Assembly (NCBI GenBank): GCA_016708845.1
Contig: JADJFB010000031.1
Span: forward strand, 1-15,930
Direction: 5' to 3'
DNA length: 15,930 nt
From: Bacteroidota bacterium
Lineage (GTDB): Bacteria > Bacteroidota > Bacteroidia > B-17B0 > Aurantibacillaceae
The notes below the pieces were generated by a model, which ran no database searches, had not been told where the DNA came from, and saw only the letters and a program-made list of their open reading frames with translations. Shown here one piece after another: positions 1 through 8,442 of this stretch. Every line of letters starts with the position of its first letter. Positions within the stretch are counted from its first letter, which is position 1. The translations under genes were made by a program, and so were the position numbers.

Positions 1-52
1 TTTGCAAATGCTTACAACCGAATACAAACGCTTACTCTATATCAATATATTA

Positions 53-84
53 AAAATCCTTCAAATTTTGATGAAGGGGATTTT
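53..84 (-). terminator. Probable intrinsic terminator after the lipoprotein/T9SS pair
   Basis: An imperfect hairpin: the left arm AAAATCCTTC (53-62) pairs with the right arm 73-84, which carries two extra G residues. Read on the minus strand, the stem is followed by a T-rich stretch (complement of 51-56). It lies about 30 bp past the stop of the small lipoprotein gene. Its core resembles the terminator at 2392-2426. Confidence 0.5.
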
Positions 85-113
85 GATTTGCCATGGTTTT
101 TGTTTTTTGATTA

Positions 114-425
114 TTAGTCTTTTTTGTTTTTGTTTTTTGTTTTGATTGCTTTTATCGAATCGAGTTGTGCTTGGTTGGGCGAACTGTGATTGATAGCGTT
201 AGTTTTAGTTGGTGTTGTAGTGCTATCTTTTTTTGTGCCACTGATAGTGTTGGTTGTTCCTGCAGTATTAGTGTGAGTGTTTTGTTTTGTTGTATCAGCA
301 CTTATTACACCTGTTGATGGGTTTGCTTTAGTGTCGCTTTTAGTAATGGTTTTTGAGTTGGATTGACATGCCGTGCATAGCAAAACAAAAATAAACAGCT
401 TAGTTATTAATAATAATTTTTTCAT
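114..425 (-). CDS. Small Thr/Asn/Lys-rich putative lipoprotein
   Basis: The 103-residue product begins with a lipoprotein-type signal: Lys-Lys, a hydrophobic stretch (residues 4-18), then LLCTAC with Cys20 as the likely lipidated residue. Cys instead of Leu at -3 makes the lipobox imperfect. The rest is low-complexity, rich in Thr, Ser, Asn and Lys, and ends in a strongly basic Lys/Asn tail (about residues 92-103). No enzymatic domain is visible. The start codon lies inside the 3' end of the upstream T9SS gene (26 bp overlap), so the two are probably co-transcribed and may be translationally coupled. The probable role is an envelope-anchored, unstructured protein; no function can be assigned. 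It could also be a non-lipidated exported protein. Confidence 0.6.
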   Translation of the reverse strand: MKKLLLITKLFIFVLLCTACQSNSKTITKSDTKANPSTGVISADTTKQNTHTNTAGTTNTISGTKKDSTTTPTKTNAINHSSPNQAQLDSIKAIKTKNKNKKD

Positions 426-2280
426 TTTTGATAATAGTTAAGTTGTTTGTAATCACTAAAAAGTAGGTGCCTGCTGCTAAATTAGCTTTATTAAACGAAA
501 AATTATTTAAGCCTTGGCTAGCTTTTCCATTAAACAATTGCTTGACGGTTTTACCTGTCACATCTTTTATATCTATGGTTAAGTTAGTGGTTGTTTCTAA
601 TGTAAATTCAATTGAAAAAGATTCAACCACAGGATTAGGATATACTTTCATTTTTTCTTCCTCCTTTTTATTTTCATTAATTCCCACTTGATTGGCATAT
701 ATTTCGGCAACCCAAGTATCCCAAGTATTGGATGTGTTTGCAAACATGCCATTCATCCAAATAGATGGATTGGTGCTATTATGTTTACGAGTGGTTCCTG
801 TATAATCACCCCAACGTTCTTTTGTAGTAGATGTATAGCTAACGTAACTGCTGCTCGATTTTACTATGGTTGAGTTCGACCAGTTCATACTATTGTCGCA
901 ATTAACAACTCGTATCTGTGGGTAAACGCTAGGGTTGCTGCTTCCAAAACCAATCATCACAGAGGCATCCGTAGGCGAACTAGCATACGACGAAACCGAA
1001 GGATACGAATAATCAAAACTTCCAGCTGCACCAAAGGTTGATGATTGATTGGTTTGCGCACTTACATTTAATCTGTTATAATTAATACCATTCCATCCGC
1101 TTCCAATATCCGAATGAAAAACAAAATGAATGATGCCATTAAGGTAAAAACCACTTAATGCACGACAAGATCCATTATCTAATAAACAAGATGTTCCAAG
1201 TTGAGAAGCATCACCAGCTACCGTGTAAGCACTTGTTGGAATGGAATAATAATTTAATTGTTCGTTGCTTGCCGACATATCATCCGTTAAATCATAAAAT
1301 TTTACAGAGGATGATGGTAAGCTTGTGTTTGTTGCTACTAAAAAACAGCCTGGGCCATAATTGCCGTAATGACCATAAGATACTGGTAACAACGTAAATG
1401 GAGAGCCTGAAATACCCGACCAAAATTGCCAATTAATGGAACCACCAGCATAACCATTTGTTTTTTGAATTTGATAAAGAACTGCTTGATCAAAGGTGGC
1501 ATTAGGATTATTTGAAAATAAATTTCCAGTGATATATAGCTCATTATTTGAAACGGCAATTTTTGGGTAATCAAACCACTTATTATTATTTAATGGATTC
1601 CCTGTTATTTTGTAAGTCCACCAGCCATCATTAGGATTGTTTGTTTTTGAAAAACAGATTAATAAATTTGAGTTGGAGGCTTGCCCTGAACATTCTTGAG
1701 CAAAGAAAATAAATCTATCGGCACCCGAATCATAAATTACAACTGGGTCGCACACATTGGTAATACTGTTGTCATTAAAAAAAGAGGGAATATCATTATA
1801 GTATGTGTTTGCTCCAGTGATGTCATCAAATTCAATAGTTGTATTAGCCACTGTTACAATCCATCCTCCATTTGAAATGGCAATGGAGTTATCCATTGGC
1901 GAATTGCCGTTGTTAACATTGCCTAAGTAATTTGTACCAATTAAAGGTGTAACACTTAAAGTTGCATTTTCTCCAGTGGTTCTATTAGTATTTTTAGAGA
2001 ATTTGTTTTTTGTTTTCTCTCTCTTCATTTCTTCAATCGCTTCTTCATTAGGCTCTTTTGGCTCACGCGAAAGACACTTATTGGTTAAGATGGGAAGCCA
2101 TTTCAAATCAGTGCTTTTAGTATTGCTTTCGCCACTGCGGTGAAGTATTAGCTCTGCCGATTTTATTGCAGAGCCTAATTTTTTTGTATCGTCAATTTTT
2201 GGTCTTCTTTCAAAATTTTGACCATAAGCGGTAATACTTAAAATATAAATTAAAATGGTTTGAGTAATTAGTTTTCTCAT
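400..2280 (-). CDS. Secreted protein with T9SS type A C-terminal sorting domain
   Basis: The 626-residue product has a signal peptide (residues 1-20, ending near AYGQ) and a C-terminal sorting domain from residue 545. That domain begins KVYPNPV and contains the typical LAAGTYFLVI segment, the hallmark of proteins exported by the type IX secretion system. The central part (about 110-530) is rich in Asn, Ser, Gly, Trp and Tyr and has recurring segments such as WFDYPKIAVSNNELYITGN. These suggest beta-propeller-like blades, but I cannot name the family. A charged Glu/Lys patch lies at about 70-95. The protein is probably exported to the cell surface or medium, with the C-terminal domain removed on export. 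The 3' end overlaps the lipoprotein gene. The frame is intact. The substrate or partner is unknown. Confidence 0.85.
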   Translation of the reverse strand: MRKLITQTILIYILSITAYGQNFERRPKIDDTKKLGSAIKSAELILHRSGESNTKSTDLKWLPILTNKCLSREPKEPNEEAIEEMKREKTKNKFSKNTNRTTGENATLSVTPLIGTNYLGNVNNGNSPMDNSIAISNGGWIVTVANTTIEFDDITGANTYYNDIPSFFNDNSITNVCDPVVIYDSGADRFIFFAQECSGQASNSNLLICFSKTNNPNDGWWTYKITGNPLNNNKWFDYPKIAVSNNELYITGNLFSNNPNATFDQAVLYQIQKTNGYAGGSINWQFWSGISGSPFTLLPVSYGHYGNYGPGCFLVATNTSLPSSSVKFYDLTDDMSASNEQLNYYSIPTSAYTVAGDASQLGTSCLLDNGSCRALSGFYLNGIIHFVFHSDIGSGWNGINYNRLNVSAQTNQSSTFGAAGSFDYSYPSVSSYASSPTDASVMIGFGSSNPSVYPQIRVVNCDNSMNWSNSTIVKSSSSYVSYTSTTKERWGDYTGTTRKHNSTNPSIWMNGMFANTSNTWDTWVAEIYANQVGINENKKEEEKMKVYPNPVVESFSIEFTLETTTNLTIDIKDVTGKTVKQLFNGKASQGLNNFSFNKANLAAGTYFLVITNNLTIIKNEKIIINN

Positions 2281-2391
2281 ATGATGTTTTATATACTAGT
2301 AAATGTATTAAATTTTTCAGTTGGTTTTATGTTTTAATCTCTTCCAATGCATCAACTGATTAATATCATTTACGCCTATTTCCTTTCAAAA

Positions 2392-2426
2392 AAAATCCCC
2401 TTCAAAATTTCTCTGAAGGGGATTTT
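2392..2426 (-). terminator. Intrinsic terminator of phaC
   Basis: A perfect 12-bp stem: the left arm 2392-2403 contains AATCCCCTTC and the right arm 2415-2426 contains GAAGGGGATT, with an 11-nt loop. On the minus strand it runs into a T tract (complement of the A run ending at 2395). It lies 17 bp past the phaC stop codon and ends the phaC transcript before the divergently regulated T9SS gene pair. Confidence 0.85.
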
Positions 2427-2442
2427 AAAAAATAAGTAGTTA

Positions 2443-3489
2443 TTAATCTCTTTTCTTTAACCAAGCTGTTACTGCAGGTGCTAATTCTTTTTGAGATTTA
2501 CCGCCAACAAACACACCAATGTGCCCGCCTTTAAAGCTGTATAATTCTTTATCCTTACTGCCTACTAAATCATTTAAAGGAATAGTAGCTGCTGGAGGAA
2601 CTAAATGATCTTCGGTGGCGTATATGTTTAATAAGTTAGAAGTTAAGTTTTTTAAGTTTACTTTTTTACCACCAACTTCTAATTCGCCTTTTACTAATTT
2701 ATTTTCTTGGTACAAACCTTTCATAAATTCTTTAAAGCATTCACCTGCTTGGTCAGGACTTTCGCTAATCCATTTTTCCATGCGTAAAAAATTCATCAAC
2801 TTATCTTTATCGTCTAAGGCGTTAGTTAAGGTTTGTTGCTTTTGTATTTTCATCATAGGCTTTAACATATCAAATCCTTGATTTAAGAAATCGCCTGGTA
2901 TTAAACCATCAAATCCTTCTACAATTTTATCAAAGTCCATGTCCTTGCTCCAACGAAATAGCAAACCATCGTTAGTACTAAAATCAATTGGCGTAACATG
3001 TGTTACTAAGTTTTTAATTTTGTTAGGGTATAATGAACTGTAAATAACACTTAAAGTTCCACCTTGGCAAATACTTAAAATATTTATTTTCTCAACTCTA
3101 TTTTTCTTTCTAATAAAATCAACACAGTTGTTTATGTAACCGTTTACATAATCATCCATGCTCAAGTATTTATCAGTTTTAGTTGGATTGCCCCAATCAA
3201 TTAAATAAACATCTAAGCCAGCTGCTAATAAGTTTTGAATGTAGCTTCTATCTGGCTGTATATCCAACATTTTATAAGTGTTTACTAATGCGTAAACAAT
3301 TAATACAGGTGTTTTGTAAGTAGGTTCCGTCTCTCTGTCGTATTTGTATAAAGTTAATTTATCTTCGTTATACACGGCTGTTTTTGGAGATACAGCAATA
3401 TCTACTTCGTTAATATTGTTAAATGTTTCGTAGCTCTTTAATAATTTTGAGCTCATTTGGTGCATTTCTTCTACTAATTTATTTTCCAT
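2443..3489 (-). CDS. phaC: Class III poly(R)-hydroxyalkanoate synthase, catalytic subunit PhaC
   Basis: The enzyme polymerises (R)-3-hydroxyacyl-CoA into PHA, releasing CoA, at the surface of cytoplasmic granules. The 348-residue alpha/beta hydrolase is the length of class III enzymes, which need PhaE. The nucleophile elbow is SICQGG with catalytic Cys141. The rest of the triad is Asp294 (TEDHLVPP) and His323 (GGHIGVFVGG). Other family landmarks are DVYLIDWG (93-100), THVTPIDF (163-170), and LRMEKW (235-240) followed closely by SPDQAGE. The usual Gly two residues before the Cys is Ser139. The gene starts 34 bp after the membrane glycosyltransferase-like gene and may share its transcript. A strong terminator follows. 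phaE lies about 2 kb upstream, not adjacent as is common. The frame is intact. Confidence 0.95.
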   Translation of the reverse strand: MENKLVEEMHQMSSKLLKSYETFNNINEVDIAVSPKTAVYNEDKLTLYKYDRETEPTYKTPVLIVYALVNTYKMLDIQPDRSYIQNLLAAGLDVYLIDWGNPTKTDKYLSMDDYVNGYINNCVDFIRKKNRVEKINILSICQGGTLSVIYSSLYPNKIKNLVTHVTPIDFSTNDGLLFRWSKDMDFDKIVEGFDGLIPGDFLNQGFDMLKPMMKIQKQQTLTNALDDKDKLMNFLRMEKWISESPDQAGECFKEFMKGLYQENKLVKGELEVGGKKVNLKNLTSNLLNIYATEDHLVPPAATIPLNDLVGSKDKELYSFKGGHIGVFVGGKSQKELAPAVTAWLKKRD

Positions 3490-3523
3490 AGGGCATTTTT
3501 TTGATATGCTAAATTTACAAATA

Positions 3524-5339
3524 TTACTTTAAGGTTTCAAATTTTGTATTAGTGAGTATAAATTCGGTTTTTAAATCATCGATAAAAATTTGTCCTTTGG
3601 TTTCGCTATTCCATATAAACCAATTAATGTATGCTACTGGGTTTTTGCCCACCAAATCTTCATCACCAACTTGGTAACCAAACTCTTTATAATCCCAAGT
3701 GTTTTTATTTATGTAATCGGGATTAATGTAAAATGGAGTTTCAAACACTACTTTTCTGTCTTTATCCAGCAATTTTAAATAAATTTGAGCACCAGTGACA
3801 TCCCCTTTAAAATTACACCAAAACGAAAGTCGTATTTTTCGCATTCCTTTTTGGTTAAAAAGACTAGGGTAAGCAATATCTCCTGATCCTCCAAAAGGAC
3901 TTGTTTTGTCTAATAAGATGGAAGTATTCCCAGAATATTTTTCGGAATTGTTTTTAGCACCATCCGAAAATTGAGTTTCATTATCTTGTAAATAGATTTC
4001 TTGCTGAATAATGGATTCGGGAGGAATTAGATACATGTTAGCTTTATGGAGTCTGAAAAAATTTCTCCAAAATACTTCCTTATAAGTATAATTTTCTGCC
4101 AAAATACCTCTGTTTAATTGTATACTTTTTAATTGATAGTACATTACGCAAATACATAACAGTGTTATAAATGCCACATGTATTTTTTTGTAAGCACGAA
4201 CTTTAATTAAAAAGGCGGCTAAAAATATGGCTAATAAAGCATGATAATCAATCACAGCTCTGGCAGTAATTGGCCAATACCACCAGCAGCTATATAAAAA
4301 AATAATGCCTGCATAAAATAAGAGCAATACTATTTTTTGCTTAAGCGTTGGTAAAAATAGTGCTCCAAAAAATGATATAAAGGCCAGTGGCACATACACA
4401 AACCAACCCGAGTGATAACTAATTAATACATCAAACAAACGCGGGTTCGAAAAATCAAAATGTTCATCAGTATAGGTGTAAGGCAAAAAGGTACCAGTTT
4501 GAATGTACATGATGCTCAACTGATGGTATAATACAGCAATGGTTAATAATGCAATAGCAAGATGCGCTAATTTTAGTTCTTGAAATTTAAATATGTTTTT
4601 AAAAGTTGTTTTGGTAAAGAATAGTGGTGTTACAAATAATACTAACCCGTTTAATGGCCTAATACATACGACAATAGCAAGGCATAAAGCACTTAATAAA
4701 AAGTTGGTGAGTTTGTTATTGTCTTCTTTACAAAAGCTAAATGCAAAATACATAAATAACGTAATAAACGTAAAGGAAAATACGTGATTGTGAGTTTAAA
4801 TTAATGCCGTAGTAATACAAATAGGTTCCATAAAAAATAAAGATCGGTGCTATGGTTGCTGCTAAATCATCTTTAAAGAGTTTTTGCAATAATTTTCTTA
4901 AATAAAATAATCCTAAGAACAAGTAAAATAAACTGGCTAAGCCTATGGCTAATTGGTAGGGTAAAGAAAAACCATCAGCAGGGTAGTGGGTTATTTTGGC
5001 AATCACATGTCCTAATACAAAAAACGGCATCCATATAAACGACAAACCTTGATAGTATTTATTGATTTTTTTGTTGCCATACTCAACCAATAAATTTTGT
5101 TCAGGATTAGGAAAGGCCGAGTATACGTAATTAGCATCGTGGGCTTTATTAAACCATTTAAAATCGTAGTTAGGATCGTTGAAAATAAATTTTGCAGGCA
5201 AATAAGAGTAATAGCCAAAGCCATCTCCAGCAATAAATTTATGGTAATCAGAATTTAAAGGGCGCACATAAAAAAACACGGCTATAATGGATAGAAAAAA
5301 TCCAAAATAAATTTTATTGTATGTGTTTTTAAAGTACAT
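3524..5339 (-). CDS. Multispanning GT-C-like glycosyltransferase, interrupted by one frameshift
   Basis: Two frames, 5339-4737 and 4753-3524, join into one protein of about 604 residues if one A is dropped from the AAA run complementary to 4795-4797. The joint then reads naturally (HNHVFSF). The N-terminus has a membrane segment (about 10-25) and an external loop with GDGFGYYSYLPAKF (Asp31 and Asp39), the acidic loop position typical of GT-C enzymes that use lipid-linked sugars. About ten hydrophobic segments follow. The last ~150 residues are soluble and beta-rich, resembling a carbohydrate-binding jelly roll (for example LSFWCNFKGDVTGAQIYLKL). The probable role is adding sugars to envelope glycans or proteins; the substrate is unknown. 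It sits between phaE and phaC without an obvious link to PHA. The single indel is more likely a sequence error than a real break. Confidence 0.7.
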
Positions 5340-5374
5340 AGGGTTTATTGATCAAAAGTAATAAACGTAAAATT

Positions 5375-5473
5375 AGAACGCTGAGTATTATGATGGTTAA
5401 GATAAAAAATGATTTTTAATATAAGACATAAATAAATCAGTAAAATCATAACTATCTGTGTCATCAGCGTTCT
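5375..5473. repeat. Nested inverted repeat, potential structured RNA or small palindromic element
   Basis: The gap between phaE and the membrane glycosyltransferase gene contains three nested complementary arm pairs. AGAACGCTGA (5375-5384) matches TCAGCGTTCT (5464-5473) perfectly. GATGGTT pairs with AACTATC with one G-U wobble. ATGATTTT pairs with AAAATCAT perfectly. The arms occur in the right nested order, with a 7/7 internal loop and a one-sided bulge. It lies just after the phaE terminator in the minus-strand direction, in the 5' leader region of the glycosyltransferase gene. No open reading frame or clear target-site duplication is visible. Confidence 0.55.
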
Positions 5474-5490
5474 ATAAAAATATAGAAAAC

Positions 5491-5523
5491 AAAAAAGGCT
5501 GCCCACAAACACATCGGCAGCCC
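5491..5523 (-). terminator. Intrinsic terminator of phaE
   Basis: A 7-bp GC-rich stem (GGCTGCC at 5497-5503 with GGCAGCC at 5516-5522) with a 12-nt loop. Read on the minus strand it is followed by six T residues (complement of 5491-5496). It is 36 bp after the phaE stop codon, so phaE is probably transcribed separately from the downstream glycosyltransferase and phaC genes. Confidence 0.9.
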
Positions 5524-5558
5524 TCTTATTATTGTGCTATGAACACAAAAGGTATAAT

Positions 5559-6941
5559 TTATTTTTTCTTAGCTTTTGCTTTTTCTTCGTCAAATAATTC
5601 AACAGAAGCAGCATTTTGCATCGCTAATTTAGTTTGTAAATCTTTGATTGTTTTTTTAAGATCGTGCATGGTTTTGTAGATTTCTTCCATTTCACTTTTA
5701 AAAACAACTGGGTATTGTTCAAACATATTTTCAAATTGACTTTGAAAATGTTTTTTTACATCCATGCTTAAGTTTAATGCTTCTGCTTTTACTTTGCTAA
5801 ATTCATCTGTAGCAAATAATTCAGAATACATTTTTTCGTTAGTTTTTACCCATTCATTATATAATTCAGTAGCAGTTGGCATTGTAAAGTTTCCAGCTTG
5901 TACATCTTTATATTTTTCTTGAGTTTCCTTAGCTAAAGATTCCATAGAAGCTTGCATAGTTTTATACAATTGAGATTGTAACTCAGATTGTTTAATGCTG
6001 AATTCAGTTACTTTATCTAATAAAGCAATAGTAGCTTCAATGTTTTCTTTTTCTTTACCTGGATTAGCTAATTTTAATAATGGTTCAAATGTTTTACCAA
6101 ATACATTATTCATTTTAGCATATAAATCTTTCATGTGCTCAGCATCACCCGAAAATAATTCAGGAAATTGAGATGACATGTTTTTCATTTGCTCATAATA
6201 TTCTTTTCCTAAACCATTTTGGTTTACAAAAAAGTTTTGCATTTGCTTAGTAGAGTTTTCGAAAACTTCTTTTAAGCTATTGTTATTAAAAAATGAACCA
6301 AATACTTGTTCAGTCATTTTTTTGTAATTGTCTTGAGAATAAATGTTTTTCCAAGTATCAACACTGAAATCAGAATTTTTGATAGCTGTCATCATTGGTT
6401 GAAACATCTCTTGTACTTTCATATACATTTGTCCACCTTCATACATGTTTTTAAACATATCTGCATTAAATGGATTTTTAATTCCTTTTGAAAATGTATC
6501 GTAAGAAGTATTCATGGTGTTCATCCAGCTATTGTAGATGTTTGTCCATGCGTTATTCATTGTAGAAAAGCTATTGTTATAATCATTAGCGTTTTTACCA
6601 TAATTAACCATTGAGTTATAAATGCTTTGGTTAAAGTCTGTCATTTGCTTCAGACCAGTCATTTGTTGATTATACCAGTTTTTCAAAAACTCTTCAGGTT
6701 TTGAATTACTGTTCATAAATGGATTTGATCCAAAAGCAAATGGGTTAGCACCATTTGTATTCATTCCGCTAAACATCGCAGCTTGTTTTTCCATCATATC
6801 TTTGTAGATAGATTGACTATCAGCCATCACATTTCCACTAGTAAAAGCCGATTGGAATTTCTTTGCAGAATCCATCCAAGTGTTCATAGCGTTAGCTTGA
6901 GCATCCATCATGTTGTCGATCATTGGGTTGTTTGTTTTCAT
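5559..6941 (-). CDS. phaE: Class III PHA synthase subunit PhaE
   Basis: PhaE forms a complex with class III PhaC, is required for its activity and binds the nascent granule. The 460-residue product lacks a signal peptide. It is very rich in Met, Asn, Gln, Lys and Phe, and mostly helical and amphipathic. The C-terminal half carries the family-like segment YNEWVKTNEKMYSELFATDE, followed by a helical QYPVVFKSEMEEIYKTMHDL region, a coiled coil (about 410-440) and a basic tail ending AKAKKK. The N-terminal 150 residues are an Asn/Met-rich stretch. It is longer than the roughly 360 residues I recall for purple sulfur bacterial PhaE. The frame is intact. It diverges from phaJ and is closed by its own terminator. 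The assignment rests on composition, C-terminal similarity and the nearby class III phaC; a granule-bound phasin-like role is the alternative. Confidence 0.85.
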   Translation of the reverse strand: MKTNNPMIDNMMDAQANAMNTWMDSAKKFQSAFTSGNVMADSQSIYKDMMEKQAAMFSGMNTNGANPFAFGSNPFMNSNSKPEEFLKNWYNQQMTGLKQMTDFNQSIYNSMVNYGKNANDYNNSFSTMNNAWTNIYNSWMNTMNTSYDTFSKGIKNPFNADMFKNMYEGGQMYMKVQEMFQPMMTAIKNSDFSVDTWKNIYSQDNYKKMTEQVFGSFFNNNSLKEVFENSTKQMQNFFVNQNGLGKEYYEQMKNMSSQFPELFSGDAEHMKDLYAKMNNVFGKTFEPLLKLANPGKEKENIEATIALLDKVTEFSIKQSELQSQLYKTMQASMESLAKETQEKYKDVQAGNFTMPTATELYNEWVKTNEKMYSELFATDEFSKVKAEALNLSMDVKKHFQSQFENMFEQYPVVFKSEMEEIYKTMHDLKKTIKDLQTKLAMQNAASVELFDEEKAKAKKK

Positions 6942-7189
6942 TTTTTAACCTTAATTTTATATTGAGTTATTAGTAAATTAACCTTATTCGCTGAAAATCA
7001 GCTAATTGAAGCCTCATTTCCAAATTCGCTGCAAATGTCGTCATTTTTTCCTATACGTGTCAAGTAAATTCGTATTAATTTTGTGTTAAATTGTCGTAAA
7101 AAATATTTAGTTCGTCTAAATCGAAATAAGTTTATAAATACTTGACATTTTGCTTTTTTTTTTTGAAAATTACCTAAAAACTGAACCAT
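6942..7189. promoter_or_regulatory. Divergent phaE/phaJ intergenic region
   Basis: This AT-rich 248-bp gap must hold the promoters of both phaE (minus) and phaJ (plus). I found no convincing match to the Bacteroidota -7 element TAnnTTTG with a properly spaced -33 TTG for either gene. A TTGACA-like hexamer near 7143 is not expected to be a promoter here. One arm of a 12-bp inverted repeat (6985-6996) lies at the phaE end. Confidence 0.4.
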
Positions 7190-7633
7190 ATGATAGAAAC
7201 TGGACAAACCTATTCTCACGATTTTAAATTTACTCAAGACGAGGTTAATCGTTTTGCTGAAGTAACAGGCGATAAAAATCCTGTGCATACAGATGCTGAA
7301 TTTGCAGCAAAAACAATGTTTAAAAAACCAATTATGCATGGAATGTTAGGAGCAGCTTTGTTTAGTAAGGTGTTTGGAGTTTTATTTCCAGGCGAAGGAA
7401 CCATCTATTTAAAGCAATCCTTGAGTTTTATGAAACCAATGTATGTTGAGGTGGATTATGAAGCCGTGTTTACGGTAAAGGAAGTTTTAAAAGACAAACA
7501 CAGAGCAGTAATTGAAACCTTGATTAAAGATAAAGCAACGGGTAATGTTTGTACAAGTGGCGAAGCTACTGTGATGAACGTAGATAAAATATAATTTACT
7601 TTATTTTAATAGTCACTTAACTTTCAGCGAATA
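6985..7633. repeat. Exact 12-bp inverted repeat flanking phaJ
   Basis: TATTCGCTGAAA at 6985-6996 (upstream of phaE) is the exact reverse complement of TTTCAGCGAATA at 7622-7633 (between phaJ and phaB). Both copies are intergenic within the PHA locus, so they could be binding sites for one regulator. At 12 bp in AT-rich DNA, chance is a real alternative. Confidence 0.3.
7190..7594 (+). CDS. phaJ: (R)-specific enoyl-CoA hydratase, MaoC family (PhaJ)
   Basis: PhaJ hydrates trans-2-enoyl-CoA to (R)-3-hydroxyacyl-CoA, feeding beta-oxidation intermediates to PHA synthase. The 134-residue product is a single hot-dog domain of the usual PhaJ length. The R-hydratase motif is at residues 22-35, with catalytic Asp28 and His33 in GDKNPVHTD, followed by the conserved IMHGML (48-53). 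The later strands (for example SFMKPMYVEVDYEA) match the family. It is the first gene of a plus-strand run phaJ-phaB-kinase (82 bp to phaB) and diverges from phaE. No Shine-Dalgarno sequence precedes the start. A general MaoC dehydratase outside PHA metabolism is possible, but the neighbours favour PhaJ. The frame is intact. Confidence 0.9.
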   Translation: MIETGQTYSHDFKFTQDEVNRFAEVTGDKNPVHTDAEFAAKTMFKKPIMHGMLGAALFSKVFGVLFPGEGTIYLKQSLSFMKPMYVEVDYEAVFTVKEVLKDKHRAVIETLIKDKATGNVCTSGEATVMNVDKI

Positions 7634-7676
7634 CTAAATGCTTAATTCTGCACATTAATTTTTAATTATAACATTC

Positions 7677-8424
7677 ATGGAAAATTCAAATAAAAGAACC
7701 GTATTAATTACTGGTGCAACAGGTGGTTTAGGAACCGCCATGTGTAAAGAGTTATATAAAGATGGGTACACCGTTGTTGGTAATTATCACACTAAAGAAA
7801 AAGCCGATAAATGGATGGCTCAAATGAAAAGCGAAGGCTTTAACATTGAACTATTTTATGGCGACGTGAGTGATTATGAAAGTACTGGTAAAATGATTGC
7901 TGAAATTGAATCAAAATACGGGCATATTGATACCTTAGTTAATAATGCAGGTATCACACGCGATGGACGTTTAATTAATATGAAAGTGGAAGATTGGCAT
8001 GCGGTTATTAATACCAATTTAAATTCTGTTTTTAACTGCACGCGTCAAGTTATTCAAGGTATGATTGATCGTAATTTTGGTCGTATCATTAATATTTCTT
8101 CTGTTAACGGGCAACGTGGCCAATTTGGGCAAACTAACTACTCTGCTGCCAAAGCGGGCATGCATGGTTTTACAAAATCATTGGCGATGGAAGTTGCAAA
8201 ATATGGTGTAACAGTCAAATACTATTTCGCCAGGATATATTGGTACCGACATGGTCATGGCTGTTCCCGAAAAAGTATTAAATCAAATTGTAGCGCAAGT
8301 GCCAATGGGTCGCTTGGGAGGCACGCACGAAGTAGCGCACTTGGTGTCGTTTTTAGCGAGCGAAGAAACTAGCTTTATTACAGGGGCTAATTATAGTATT
8401 AACGGAGGGCAGCACGTTTATTAA
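7677..8424 (+). CDS. phaB: Acetoacetyl-CoA reductase PhaB, interrupted by one frameshift
   Basis: PhaB reduces acetoacetyl-CoA to (R)-3-hydroxybutyryl-CoA, using NAD(P)H. It is a short-chain dehydrogenase with the nucleotide-binding motif TGATGGLG (12-19), NNAG (89-92) and catalytic Ser142, Tyr155 and Lys159. SSVNGQRGQFGQTNYSAAKA is close to the PhaB signature. The frame breaks after GVTV because of one extra A in the AAA run at 8217-8219. Removing it gives NTISPGYIGTDM and carries on to INGGQHVY and a TAA at 8422-8424, about 248 residues, the normal length. A read-through artefact frame otherwise runs to 8372. The break removes the C-terminal substrate-binding part, so it is either a sequence error or a recent inactivation. 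FabG is the main alternative; location and motif favour PhaB. Confidence 0.9.
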
Positions 8425-8442
8425 AACGTTGAGTAATTTTAG

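Noticed and set aside
5365..5485. Insertion sequence or MITE with target-site duplication
   Set aside because: The inverted arms are clear but I could not find a convincing direct repeat next to them, and no transposase is present. It is kept as an unexplained inverted repeat.
7142..7170. TTGACA-like box upstream of phaJ
   Set aside because: Bacteroidota primary sigma factors use TTG/TAnnTTTG elements, and no matching -10 box lies at the right distance.
6998..7339. Minus-strand open frame of 113 codons
   Set aside because: It overlaps phaJ antisense and the divergent promoter region, has a Phe/Cys/Ile-rich composition unlike a real protein here, and shows no motif.
8205..8225. Programmed ribosomal frameshift in phaB
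   Set aside because: The site is a plain AAA run without a slippery heptamer or obvious stimulatory structure, and many similar one-base breaks occur in the window.
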